This document shows, piece after piece, positions 34,959 through 43,992 of a stretch of 64,000 bases of DNA. The stretch is from Emticicia sp040253585 (lineage in GTDB: Bacteria > Bacteroidota > Bacteroidia > Cytophagales > Spirosomataceae), in the NCBI RefSeq assembly GCF_040253585.1, contig NZ_JBELAU010000004.1, positions 356,468 through 420,467 on the forward strand, given 5' to 3'. A program made the position numbers and the translations under genes. A model generated the notes under the pieces. That model was not told the origin of the DNA and ran no database searches. It worked only from the letters and a program-made list of their open reading frames with translations. Each line of letters opens with the position of its first letter. Position 1 is the first letter of the stretch.

Positions 34959-35303
34959 ATGCCAGATTTTATATATAACGGGAAAGTTTACTATAATCCA
35001 GTGCAGCTGGTGATGGAACAAATTGGTGGAACTTGGAAAGCTCCGATTTTATGGAGGTTGAAAGACCAAACCATGCGTTATGGTGAATTACGAAAGGATA
35101 TTCCGCATATTTCGGATAAAATGCTGACTACGCAGCTCAGAGAATTGGAAGAAGATGGCTATATCCACCGTGAAGTTTTTGCGGTAGTGCCACCAAAGAC
35201 AGAATACAGCCTAACAGAACAAGGGAAGGAAATCATAGAACTCATAACAACGATACGTAATTATGGGCTTAAAATGATGGAAAAACAAAATATTAGGAAA
35301 TAG
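34959..35303 (+). CDS. HxlR-family winged-helix regulator
   Basis: A 114-aa transcription factor of the HxlR/MarR-like type. Visible features are GGTWKAPILWRL, MRYGELRKDIPHISDKMLTTQLRELEEDGYIHREVF and VPPKTEYSLTEQGKE, the standard winged-helix region. The usual N-terminal sensing cysteine is not present in the visible region, so the redox-sensing mode known for some members is not obvious here. It is divergent from the five-gene DJ-1/VOC/bestrophin operon and is the likely local regulator of it. A palindrome at 34862-34877 is a candidate binding site. Confidence 0.9.
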   Translation: MPDFIYNGKVYYNPVQLVMEQIGGTWKAPILWRLKDQTMRYGELRKDIPHISDKMLTTQLRELEEDGYIHREVFAVVPPKTEYSLTEQGKEIIELITTIRNYGLKMMEKQNIRK

Positions 35304-35482
35304 CCCATTTCTTAATCAGATATTACTCGTTTGTAGGAAATGATTTTGCTGAAAATGAATACTAAAAATGAGTAAATACTGTTGATTTTCGTAAAAGCAT
35401 CAATTTTATCAGAATCCAAAGCTCGGATTTCCTACTACAAACTCATAAATTTGACTTGATTTAGCCTTTAAACTTTATTTTA

Positions 35483-37696
35483 ATGAGAAAAATTTTTGCT
35501 GTTGTTCTACTTTTTGTAGCATTTATAGACACTTCTGCTCAATTCCGAAGGTTGGTTTTACGGCCTCGTCACGGGCAGATTATTGGTCAATGGCAAACAA
35601 CTAATCAGCCACTAAGAGCTTGGCTTACGGGTGATAAAATTTTTGTAATTCAGGGCGAAATGGACAATTTTGTGGTGCGTGGAGCTAATATGCTTTCACG
35701 CCCAGATGTAGTGACTAATTACAAAAATCATGTACAGTATTTTGCCGAACCTACAAGAAATGGAGGTTTAGAAATGCCCAAAAGCTTTGTGATTCCTCAG
35801 TTTTGTATCCAACAAAAAACTGCTGATGGAACTACCTTTATTCTGTGCGGACAAAAAGCCATTGATGCCGCCAATACTTCAAAACCTAAGACTTTACCAA
35901 AAGAAACTCCTCCAATAATTTCGCAAGAAAAACCTACAACTTTACCTCAAACTCAGCCGCCATTATTATCGACAACTCGACGAGGAAAAAGTATTGATAT
36001 GAAATTTGCGAATTATCCTAAAGTCCCGAATGGATTGGCAGGAGAAACATTTTCAAAACTTAAAGTTGAAAATGGAAAACTAAGCGAAGAGCAGTGGCAT
36101 GTATCTTTTTTGAATGATAGAAACTACGAAAAAGGCTTTTACATTGGTTTGGGAGAAAAATCTAATACTTCTGCTTTGCAAAATTTAGATATTTCGGAAA
36201 TGGCTGGCTTTGACCTTAGTGTGATAGAAGTTTATACCGATCGGACTAAATACTGGAATGCCCGAAATTGGATTCAACAATATATTACAGTACCTGGTAA
36301 ACGTATGACGACTGATACTGTCAATAACGCTGTCTATTTCTGGAACCCAACGCAATATGTGAGCGAAAGTATTTTGCCTGATTTTTATGATGCCTTCCCA
36401 GAATTTACTTTGCCAAAAGGTAAAATATTAAAGTTTTCATATTTATCAGGTTCAGATATAAGTGGCGAAAAAGCCATGAAACGAGGAGTAAGCTATGTAC
36501 ATAATGCTCCAAATGCCGCTCGTAGAGCATGGATGGATTATGATGGTTGGCTTTATGAATCAGGCTGCCCTAAGGCTTATACAACAACCGAAGAAGTTGT
36601 TAACCAATGGCTCGATAGAGTAGATACTGAAGTTTTACGAAAAAACTTTGCAAATGTGGTTGCACCAAACGTGAAAACAGGTTTTTTGAGTCTCAACTTC
36701 GAGCCTATTGGGGTTTGGAATAGTAGTAAAAGTATGTATAAAATCGGTGTTGCTTTACAAGAATTCAAACGTCAAAATGCTGAAGGAGAATTTGCTATCG
36801 GGAGTTTGAGCCCAAAAATAGTAAGCCGTGCAAAATTTGAAGGCGAACGAGATGCCCAAGGAATGACGAGTGTATTGATATGGCAGGGAAGTGGTTTTGA
36901 AGCCTATAATCGGACATTTCCAACATCGCCAACCAGAAATGTTTGGAATTCGGTACGAGAAATAGTTACGGTATCGCACGTTGGAAACTATTGTAATGAT
37001 TTACGAAATGTAGGTACTATTTATCATTTAATGACCGAAGGGCTTATCTCGAAAAAAATTGAACCAACCAAAAAAGCTCTGGCTAATATCTGGCACGAAG
37101 TAGAAGCAATGGATTGGCAATTAGGTGAGCAAACACATCGAACCTCAAAGGGAGAAGTTTTTAAAATTAAAATCAAGCCGATTGTCCCACCCGATTTAAT
37201 GCAAAGTTGGGGAGTATGGGGCATGTGGCTCGACGGAATAGACCTTTGGAGTGACCCTAACACAAAAGTAGATAATCCCGATTTGTGGGGAAGCAAAGCA
37301 ATGGAACTTGAAGCCGATAAGTTTCTTGAGAATCGTTTTGGTGAGAATCTTTCGAGTTATCCGTTTCAATCTCAGAAAAATATTGATTGGCTTATGGCAG
37401 GCGTGTGGGCGATGAGCGTAAACAAAGATATTATCGAAGCAAATACACCCATCGAATACCCAGATGTAACATTGCCAGATGGTCGTCGAGTAACTGGCGA
37501 TAATAAGCTCCCGACCGAAGCTTTCATTAAAGGGTTTCCATTAGTAATGAAAAAACGTGATGATGATAGCAAAGATGTACTTTATACGGCTTATTGGGGG
37601 CATAATCCTGCTAATAAGGCTGTAAAAATTGTAGTTGATGGTCAAGAAATTATCATCAGAGGACAATACACGAGTGTGGTCAGAATGAAGTTTTGA
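35483..37696 (+). CDS. Large secreted protein of unknown function
   Basis: A 737-aa protein with a signal peptide ending after residue 20 (TSAQ). It has an N-terminal beta-rich region (about 20-125). A Pro/Thr/Lys linker follows (about 137-170). The rest is a large folded region with many Trp and Tyr residues, such as GFYIGLGEKSN, FNARNWIQQYI-like stretches and WGVWGMWLDGIDLWSDPNTKVDNPDLWG. A late part (about 690-737) has beta-sandwich character. The Trp-rich pattern and length are compatible with a carbohydrate-active or TIM-barrel enzyme, but I see no catalytic motif I can defend. No T9SS domain. Unassigned. Confidence 0.68.
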   Translation: MRKIFAVVLLFVAFIDTSAQFRRLVLRPRHGQIIGQWQTTNQPLRAWLTGDKIFVIQGEMDNFVVRGANMLSRPDVVTNYKNHVQYFAEPTRNGGLEMPKSFVIPQFCIQQKTADGTTFILCGQKAIDAANTSKPKTLPKETPPIISQEKPTTLPQTQPPLLSTTRRGKSIDMKFANYPKVPNGLAGETFSKLKVENGKLSEEQWHVSFLNDRNYEKGFYIGLGEKSNTSALQNLDISEMAGFDLSVIEVYTDRTKYWNARNWIQQYITVPGKRMTTDTVNNAVYFWNPTQYVSESILPDFYDAFPEFTLPKGKILKFSYLSGSDISGEKAMKRGVSYVHNAPNAARRAWMDYDGWLYESGCPKAYTTTEEVVNQWLDRVDTEVLRKNFANVVAPNVKTGFLSLNFEPIGVWNSSKSMYKIGVALQEFKRQNAEGEFAIGSLSPKIVSRAKFEGERDAQGMTSVLIWQGSGFEAYNRTFPTSPTRNVWNSVREIVTVSHVGNYCNDLRNVGTIYHLMTEGLISKKIEPTKKALANIWHEVEAMDWQLGEQTHRTSKGEVFKIKIKPIVPPDLMQSWGVWGMWLDGIDLWSDPNTKVDNPDLWGSKAMELEADKFLENRFGENLSSYPFQSQKNIDWLMAGVWAMSVNKDIIEANTPIEYPDVTLPDGRRVTGDNKLPTEAFIKGFPLVMKKRDDDSKDVLYTAYWGHNPANKAVKIVVDGQEIIIRGQYTSVVRMKF

Positions 37697-37711
37697 ACAA
37701 ACTTAAAGCTT

Positions 37712-37750
37712 TTTCGGTACAAGTGCGTTTTTTAAATACTTGTACCGAAA
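37712..37750. terminator. 13-bp convergent hairpin
   Basis: TTTCGGTACAAGT (37712-37724) pairs exactly with ACTTGTACCGAAA (37738-37750). It lies between the convergent 737-aa and C40 peptidase genes. Neither side has a strong T-run, so it is a stable 3' structure rather than a textbook terminator. Confidence 0.6.
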
Positions 37751-37775
37751 TATAAATTCCCGACTCAAAATGGTC

Positions 37776-38318
37776 TTACTTAAAGCTATCAATTACTCGT
37801 TTTACACCCACAAAATGAGCCGAGTAATAAGGGTCTTTCAGATAACTAATAGTTACGCCTTTGCTCGTTGCGGAGTGAATAAATTTCAAACCTTTAGCGG
37901 TTGATTCAACCACAATACCAACATGAGAAATACCACTTTTTGAGCTGCGTCCCCTTCTGAAAAATATTAAATCACCAGGAAGTGCTTCGTTTGTTTCAAC
38001 ATCGTAGCCCAATTTAAACATTTCGGTGCTACAAGCTCCGAGTTTCATGCCGAATTTCTTGAAAACATAGCCCACAAAACCCGAACAATCGAAGCCTTTG
38101 GCTGCTTTTCCACCACTTTTATAGCGTGTTCCGATAAACTTTTTGGCATACCGCTGAATGTCGTTGGCTAACTTTAGATAAGATTCCCCGATAGGTGTTT
38201 CATTAGCCGATACCGATACTTTTTTGGTAGGAGTTTCGCTGATGAAATTTGCTCTACTGACCAAATTTGACAACGATAAAATGACAATCAACGAACCAAT
38301 AAAATACTTTCTTCGCAT
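37776..38318 (-). CDS. C40-family (NlpC/P60) cell-wall peptidase
   Basis: About 180 aa from the ATG at 38318. An upstream in-frame ATG at 38360 adds 14 residues that disrupt the signal peptide, so I reject it. A signal sequence (RKYFIGSLIVILSLSNLV) is followed by the NlpC/P60 domain: GTRYKSGGKAAKGFDCSGF with the catalytic Cys near residue 78, LPGDLIFFRRG, and SHVGIVVE with the His. The third residue is probably His in FIHSATSKGV. It cleaves peptide bonds in peptidoglycan stems and acts in the periplasm. Confidence 0.9.
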   Translation of the reverse strand: MRRKYFIGSLIVILSLSNLVSRANFISETPTKKVSVSANETPIGESYLKLANDIQRYAKKFIGTRYKSGGKAAKGFDCSGFVGYVFKKFGMKLGACSTEMFKLGYDVETNEALPGDLIFFRRGRSSKSGISHVGIVVESTAKGLKFIHSATSKGVTISYLKDPYYSAHFVGVKRVIDSFK

Positions 38319-38539
38319 ACATACAATTTTTGGTTCAGGCACAAAATTAAATAAATGCAAATTAAAATAACCTTAAAATATTGACTAATAGTTGTTTAGT
38401 GAAATTTTATCGTCAAAAAGTTTAATTTTACTGTAAAAAATGCTAAACTAAACTAAGATTTTGAGTGTTTTGGTTCTGTATTAGCACAAGATTTTCTTAA
38501 TTTCGTGCCAGAAACAAATGCGGTGACTCGTTGAAAAGT

Positions 38540-39445
38540 ATGATTAAAATTTTTGTTTTTTGTTTTAACTTCCTGCTTTTGCAGAAAGACACCTCTTCCG
38601 TTACCCATAAACAATACCTCAGCGTCATTAATGGATATAAACAGTTGCTGGTCGATATTCGTGAGTATAAACTCTCGCCCCAGCAAGCCCGTGAGCGTTT
38701 CCAAGAGATGATGATGATTCTGAAAAAAGCTCACCCAACTGCTCGTTATGACTCTACCCAAGTGCAAATCTGTTTTCCGTTGATGGGTTTCGATTTTCGT
38801 GCCGTTGGTGGGCGTGGTAGTGGGTACATTCCTCGGGGATATGATTTATTCGATCAAACCAAAAAAGGAAGCCACCCTGCTCATGATATTTTTATGAAAG
38901 ATAAAGACCAAGATTGTCGAGACGATCGAACTGGTGATTATGTACCAGTACTTTCAACCTCCGATGGGATAGTGATAGCCACCGAAAATGGCTGGCAAGC
39001 TGGTAGCGAATATCGTGGTGGGAATTATATCTGGATTTATGACACCGCCACTGGTGGACTTTGGTACTATGCTCACCAAAGAGAAATTTATGTAAAAACG
39101 GGACAAACTGTGCGTGCTGGCCAAAAAATAGCACTTGTTGGTCGAACAGGATTCAATGCTGCCATGCCCCGTTCGGATACGCATTTGCACATGACCTACC
39201 TAAGAATTGATGAAGAAGGCAATCCGTTTCCTGTAAATACCTATGGCTGGCTTAAAAATGCCACAACTTTGCTCGACCCACGCATTGCAATCGATTTAGA
39301 ACCAATTTCGGCAATTGAAGTTAAAAAATTACCAGAAAATATTAAAAACATGTCTCTTATCGAAGCACCCCAAGTGGCTTACCGAGAGGTTGTACCATTA
39401 CAAGAGGAAGAATCAAAGTCTCGCCGTCGCCGTAATCGTCAATAA
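38540..39445 (+). CDS. M23-family (LytM-like) metallopeptidase
   Basis: About 301 aa from the ATG at 38540. An in-frame TTG at 38531 would add three residues and is not needed. The short hydrophobic N-terminus (MIKIFVFCFNFLLLQ) looks like a signal peptide or anchor. The peptidase core shows GSHPAHDIFMKD (first zinc His and Asp), STSDGIVIATENGW, WYYAHQRE, and DTHLHMTYLR (HxH). All LytM-type zinc positions therefore seem present. The C-terminus is basic and rich in Arg (SRRRRNRQ). It is likely a peptidoglycan endopeptidase. It is followed after 46 bp by the first KAS-III gene. Confidence 0.85.
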   Translation: MIKIFVFCFNFLLLQKDTSSVTHKQYLSVINGYKQLLVDIREYKLSPQQARERFQEMMMILKKAHPTARYDSTQVQICFPLMGFDFRAVGGRGSGYIPRGYDLFDQTKKGSHPAHDIFMKDKDQDCRDDRTGDYVPVLSTSDGIVIATENGWQAGSEYRGGNYIWIYDTATGGLWYYAHQREIYVKTGQTVRAGQKIALVGRTGFNAAMPRSDTHLHMTYLRIDEEGNPFPVNTYGWLKNATTLLDPRIAIDLEPISAIEVKKLPENIKNMSLIEAPQVAYREVVPLQEEESKSRRRRNRQ

Positions 39446-39491
39446 TTTTTCTTTTAGATTAAACTGCAAAACCATCTATAAAACACTAACA

Positions 39492-40556
39492 TTGAAAACA
39501 ATTATCAAAGGAACGGGAAGCCACTTACCCGAACGCATCATAGAAAACTCCTATTTTTTGGATAGACAATTCATGGACGCCAATGGTGTCGTGAATCCAA
39601 AACCTGCCGAAGAAATCATCGAAAAACTGGAGGCTATTACTGGCATAAAATCAAGAAGATATATTCCCGAAAAAGGAGATTCAGTGCCTTTAATGGTTGA
39701 AGCTTCAAAAAATGCGATTTCAGATGCAGGAATTGATAAAAACCAAATAGATGGAATAATTGTGGCTCATAATGCGGGTAATATGCTTGAAGGTACGTTG
39801 GGTTTTCATACTGTACCAAATATGGCGGCTTTGCTCAAAAATAAACTCGAAATCAGCAACCACGAATGTTTTGCTTATGATTTGCTTTTTGGTTGCCCAG
39901 GTTGGTTGCAGGGCATTATTCAGGCACATCAAGCCATTCAAATGGGCGATGCTACTAATGTGTTGGTGGTAGGAATTGAGGTAGCATCACGCTTGCTCGA
40001 CCCTCACGATTTAGACTCCATGATTTTGGCCGATGGTTGTGGGGCTGCCATTATTTCAGCTTCCGAAACAGATAATTCGGGCATTGTGTCTTATGCTACT
40101 TACTCACACGCCCAAGAAGATGTTTCGTGTATTTACTTGAGTGGTTCGTATAATAAGGAACTGAAAAATCCGACATTATTTAAAATGAATGGTAAAGATG
40201 TCTATAAATATGCCACAGTTTGGGTACCGAAAGTTATCAAAAAAGCCCTTGATAAAGCTGGTTTAGATGCGTCTGATGTTGATATGTTTTTATTTCATCA
40301 AGCAAATGGCAAAATGCTACATGCTTTTGCTAATAATTTGGCTCAAATGTATAATATTGAAGGTCTGTCTTTTGAGGGAAAAATTCCCACTACAATCGAG
40401 TTTACAGGAAATACTTCAGTAGCGACCATTCCGACAATGCTTGATTTGATTCGTAAAAGCGAGTTGGCAAATTACAACATCAAGGAAGGAATGAAAGTCG
40501 TGATGGCATCGGTTGGTGCAGGAATGCACTGCAACGCAATCGTTTATCAGTTTTAA
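39492..40556 (+). CDS. KAS-III-like beta-ketoacyl-ACP synthase with TTG start
   Basis: 354 aa from a TTG start at 39492. No ATG or GTG precedes the domain in frame, and the thiolase-fold N-terminus LKTIIKGTGSHLPERIIENS begins at once. An in-frame TTG at 39315 lies inside the M23 gene. The catalytic triad is intact in this numbering: C135 in LFGCPGW, H269 in LFHQANG and N307 in TGNTSVA. It condenses acyl-CoA (or another primer) with malonyl-ACP or an analogous extender. A second KAS-III lies at 43993, so substrate division is likely. A hairpin terminator follows. Confidence 0.83.
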   Translation: MKTIIKGTGSHLPERIIENSYFLDRQFMDANGVVNPKPAEEIIEKLEAITGIKSRRYIPEKGDSVPLMVEASKNAISDAGIDKNQIDGIIVAHNAGNMLEGTLGFHTVPNMAALLKNKLEISNHECFAYDLLFGCPGWLQGIIQAHQAIQMGDATNVLVVGIEVASRLLDPHDLDSMILADGCGAAIISASETDNSGIVSYATYSHAQEDVSCIYLSGSYNKELKNPTLFKMNGKDVYKYATVWVPKVIKKALDKAGLDASDVDMFLFHQANGKMLHAFANNLAQMYNIEGLSFEGKIPTTIEFTGNTSVATIPTMLDLIRKSELANYNIKEGMKVVMASVGAGMHCNAIVYQF

Positions 40557-40612
40557 ATTCTGGAGCGAAGTTCCGACTTCGCCATAAATTATTTCAACAA
40601 CTAATGATTAGT

Positions 40613-40654
40613 AACAAAAACGTCACAAAACTTAGTTTTTGTGCCGTTTTTGTT
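40613..40654 (+). terminator. Intrinsic-terminator-like hairpin
   Basis: AACAAAAACG (40613-40622) pairs with CGTTTTTGTT (40645-40654), and ACAAAA pairs with TTTTGT inside. It lies 57 bp past the KAS-III stop. The interval 40557-40612 also contains a GCGAAGT/ACTTCGC 7-bp hairpin at 40564-40581. Confidence 0.65.
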
Positions 40655-40705
40655 ATATTATTTGTCTGATTATCAAGAATGTAATTATAACTCATTGAAA
40701 TACTG

Positions 40706-40737
40706 TTGTCTGCGGACTATCGACCGTTGACTATTTA
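40706..40737. repeat. Copy of the GTCGATGGTCAACAG-family repeat
   Basis: CTGTTGTCTGCGGACTATCG and CGACCGTTGACTATT are diverged forms of the arms of the palindrome at 45054-45120. It ends at the stop codon of the Rrf2 gene. Confidence 0.45.
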
Positions 40738-41163
40738 TTCCTCTTCTGGCAAATCCATCAAATCTTTCAATGTCGTATTTTCGTAAACTGCCAAGTTAGC
40801 ATCTCGAACCCGCTCCATAATAGGTCTGATTTTGCAAGTTTTTTCGTCGGCACAATCATCACATTTTCCGTAGAAATAAAGCGATACACAAAGCATTGGC
40901 GAAATCGGCCCATCAATGATACGGACGATTTTAGCAATAGAAACTTGTTCTGGTGACATTCTGAGTTGGTATCCACCACCTTTTCCTTTTTGACTATGAA
41001 GTACACCATTATTGCGGAGTTCGAGCAGAATTGCCTCCAAAAATTTCTTCGGAATACTCTGTTGTTCGGCAATATCAGCAATCAAAATCGGTTGCTTCGA
41101 CTCGTATCTTTCTGCAAGGACCTTGAGGGCTTTCAGTGCATATTTTGCTTTTTTCGAAATCAT
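40735..41163 (-). CDS. Rrf2-family transcription regulator
   Basis: 142 aa from the ATG at 41163. In-frame start codons further upstream would add 31 residues that are not part of the fold. The winged-helix core is ISKKAKYALKALKVLAERY...ADIAEQQSIPKKFLEAILLELRNNGVLHSQKGKGGGYQL. A cysteine set near residues 97-116 (LCVSLYFYGKCDDCADEKTC) contains four Cys and may hold an iron-sulfur cluster, as in the IscR/NsrR group. It could sense iron-sulfur status, nitric oxide or redox stress. Target genes cannot be read from the neighbourhood. Confidence 0.9.
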   Translation of the reverse strand: MISKKAKYALKALKVLAERYESKQPILIADIAEQQSIPKKFLEAILLELRNNGVLHSQKGKGGGYQLRMSPEQVSIAKIVRIIDGPISPMLCVSLYFYGKCDDCADEKTCKIRPIMERVRDANLAVYENTTLKDLMDLPEEE

Positions 41164-41294
41164 TTTATTAGTTTTGACGAAGAATTTAAAGAAATCAGGA
41201 AATAGGAAAACTGACATCTTACCGAACAAAAGTACAATTTTTCGTTCACTTTCCAATAGCTTTCTTCAAACACCCCACATTCAATAATCTAAAA

Positions 41295-43736
41295 TTATTT
41301 CATGCCTACTGAATAGGTAGTTTTTGCTGCAATCGGAATTCCAGTTGACGAAATTCCTTCTAAGTGTATATCGACTTTGGTTGTAGCATCTGTATTAAAA
41401 AATGTAATACTGGCTTTACCGTTGGCATCGGTTTTTATTTTTGGCGACCAAAAAATTGTTGAGCGAAAATCTGGACGAAGGTTTTCTGGAATATCGACAT
41501 CGTATTTGGGAGCATAAAATTCTTTAGTGGGGTAGTAGCCTGCAATACTAAAATGTTGAACACCCATTGTTTCATCTTGGCTGTAATCATAGTTTGGACT
41601 TCCTCTTTTTGTTAGTATTGAAATGACACCACCACCTGCTCCTGAACCATAGATAGAGGCTTCTGCTCCTGTAAGTACGTCAACTCTGTCAACATCTGGA
41701 ACGGGTAGCATTAAAATAGCTTCTTTGTTAGTCTGCATACCATCTAACAAAAACATTGGCTCCGATGAAAGCATAATAGAACTTGCACCTCTGATTGTGA
41801 TAGTAGGGTCATTGACGCTTCCCGATACCTGTACGCCCGCAAAACGACCTCTGATCAAGTCGAGTATATTTGTATAACCTGCCATTGTTCTATCAACCGT
41901 AAGCGATTTGCTTGGTTTATCATACAATACACGTGAGTCTCGCTCTTGTGTTTTTTTCTTGGCCTTAACCGTAACTTCGTTGAGCATAATGGCTTTATTG
42001 AAGCGTAACGTTCGCTCAAAATCTAATGCTTCTTTGGTGCGTTTCAAGTAATCAGCGAGGTCTTTTTCATCGAAAGTAACCGCATTAAACGGGATAGCTA
42101 CAATTTGTACTTTTGGTGAGAAGGCTTTATTGATAAAAATTTTGGTATTTCGGTTATTATTTCCCGCAATTGCCTGTATGATCACTTTGGCGGAATCTGC
42201 AAAATCAAGGTTATATGCTGCAAAAGAACCATCTTTTTCGGCCATACCCATACCAAAAAGTTGTGTGCTATCTTTTAGCTTGAACATAAAAGTTAAATTC
42301 ACTGGTTTTTCAAAAAGTTTTCCATTTGGTCGGCTGATTTCTCCTGAGATACTTAGCCCACGCTCAAATAGAAATTTAGTCTTAGGCAATTCTTCTTTCA
42401 TTATATCATTCCACTGGTATCGACGCCAGCCTTGGGTCATCATTAAAATATCTAAATGACGAGCAGCATCTGGATTTTCTTTTGAAAAATAATAAGCTGG
42501 TTGTTCGATTCTTCCTTTTAAGTCGGAGCTTAGGAGTAAATTCGTCTCAATATTTTCGGAAAAAGGGTTTCTTAGAACTTGTGCTGCATCTGTAACCGAA
42601 ACCGAAAAATCGCCAGAAATAGGTTGCCCCTTTGCATCTTTGGCTTCAATATCGAGTGTTACCTTTTCTCGGGTTTTGTATTGTGTTTTGTTTGTTAAAA
42701 GTCTGATATTTAATGTACTATCATTCCTTAAAAAAATCACACGTTCGCAGAGTGGTAAGCCTTTATCGCTGAAAACCGTAAACTGAGTAATCCCACTCGG
42801 GAATTTACTTTTAGGAATTTTAACGAGCAAAACCTTCTTAGTAGATACAGTCTTAGCTGTGTAGCAGATTTTACCTTGCGATTGCCCCACAATGGCAATT
42901 TGTCCAGTTAAATTGTCAATGTTATGGCCTACAAACAAGCGGATATTGTTTTTATCTGCCACTGATTCAATACCCATCACAAATCCCTGTTTTTCAATTG
43001 TGGGTAATTTTACTTCCTTTTCAAAAATATTTCTATACTTGACTTTTGCAATATACTGTTCGCCAACTTGCGGCTTGAAAGTCATCACTCCCATACCTAA
43101 GTGTTCGCTTTCAAAATTGATGATTGTATCGCCCTTATCATTCATAATAATCCCTGTAACATCAATGCCACTTCCTAATGCATCTACTGCTTTATAGGCC
43201 ATTCGGTTCTCGATTCCTTCAATTAAATTACCACCTTCAGGGAAGAATCTAAAGTCAATTTCTTGGACGTTGAGTTTAGTAGGTTCATCCACTTGGTTTG
43301 ACCTGAAAACCTTAAAATCCTTTGTAAACAACAGGTTCTCATCAAAATTTAGCATCCAATTTGTATAAGCTCTAAGGCTATAATAGCCTGCTTTTAAGGT
43401 ATCAGCCAATTGAAAATCGGCTGCGGCACTACCCCCCTCTAATTTCAAAATCTTTTTTTCGATTAGTTTACCTCGCTGATTATCAATCAATTCGACATAG
43501 AGTGGAATACTTATCGTATCAGGTAAGTGTGTAGTGGCTTCTACTAAATAAGCTTTAAACCAGATGGTTTCGCCAGCGGTGTAATAAGGTTTGTCGAGGT
43601 GTAAATAGGCTTTTTCTTGTGGCAGTTCATCTTGGAAACGATTGAATTTAGTTACAATTTTCTCAAGTAAATCGTCTTCGAAAGTAAAAGCAAATAGTAT
43701 TGTAGCGAGTGCGAGTGATAATAGGTTTGTTTTCAT
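41295..43736 (-). CDS. MG2-like surface protein with TonB-receptor plug domain
   Basis: 813 aa from the ATG at 43736, which gives a clear signal peptide (MKTNLLSLALATILFAF); an upstream ATG adds 16 residues without such a pattern. The N-terminal part resembles macroglobulin MG2 domains: PQEKAYLHLDKPYYTAGETIWFKAYLV. Ig-like strands follow (about 160-560). From about residue 600 a TonB-dependent-receptor plug domain appears: ILDLIRGRFAGVQVSG, TIRGASSIMLSSEPMFLLDGM and YGSGAGGGVISILTKRG. No 22-strand barrel follows, so it is probably not itself a transporter. Such plug-bearing proteins recur in Bacteroidota and their function is unsettled. Confidence 0.82.
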   Translation of the reverse strand: MKTNLLSLALATILFAFTFEDDLLEKIVTKFNRFQDELPQEKAYLHLDKPYYTAGETIWFKAYLVEATTHLPDTISIPLYVELIDNQRGKLIEKKILKLEGGSAAADFQLADTLKAGYYSLRAYTNWMLNFDENLLFTKDFKVFRSNQVDEPTKLNVQEIDFRFFPEGGNLIEGIENRMAYKAVDALGSGIDVTGIIMNDKGDTIINFESEHLGMGVMTFKPQVGEQYIAKVKYRNIFEKEVKLPTIEKQGFVMGIESVADKNNIRLFVGHNIDNLTGQIAIVGQSQGKICYTAKTVSTKKVLLVKIPKSKFPSGITQFTVFSDKGLPLCERVIFLRNDSTLNIRLLTNKTQYKTREKVTLDIEAKDAKGQPISGDFSVSVTDAAQVLRNPFSENIETNLLLSSDLKGRIEQPAYYFSKENPDAARHLDILMMTQGWRRYQWNDIMKEELPKTKFLFERGLSISGEISRPNGKLFEKPVNLTFMFKLKDSTQLFGMGMAEKDGSFAAYNLDFADSAKVIIQAIAGNNNRNTKIFINKAFSPKVQIVAIPFNAVTFDEKDLADYLKRTKEALDFERTLRFNKAIMLNEVTVKAKKKTQERDSRVLYDKPSKSLTVDRTMAGYTNILDLIRGRFAGVQVSGSVNDPTITIRGASSIMLSSEPMFLLDGMQTNKEAILMLPVPDVDRVDVLTGAEASIYGSGAGGGVISILTKRGSPNYDYSQDETMGVQHFSIAGYYPTKEFYAPKYDVDIPENLRPDFRSTIFWSPKIKTDANGKASITFFNTDATTKVDIHLEGISSTGIPIAAKTTYSVGMK

Positions 43737-43992
43737 TGAAACAGTAAGAAGATGTGTTTGAATTTGTATTGTTTTGTACTGCAAAATGAATATAAAAAGT
43801 TAGAATTGAAAATATTATAACTAATTTTTTAGTTTTTTATTGATGAGTGGTTATTTTAAAATTTATACAGAAGTTTTACGAGGCAACTTATCTTTTGAGT
43901 TTTTATTAAAACATAATATTTCTAAGAATTATTTGTACAATGAGTAGTTTTTCTTGTAAATTCGTAGCTAGATTCTAAACAAACTAAAAAAT

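Noticed and set aside
39315..39491. Upstream extension of the first KAS-III gene
   Set aside because: The in-frame TTG lies inside the M23 gene and the added residues have no domain content; TTG 39492 fits the fold start.
41295..43736. TonB-dependent transporter
   Set aside because: Only the plug-like domain is present; there is no 22-strand barrel after it.
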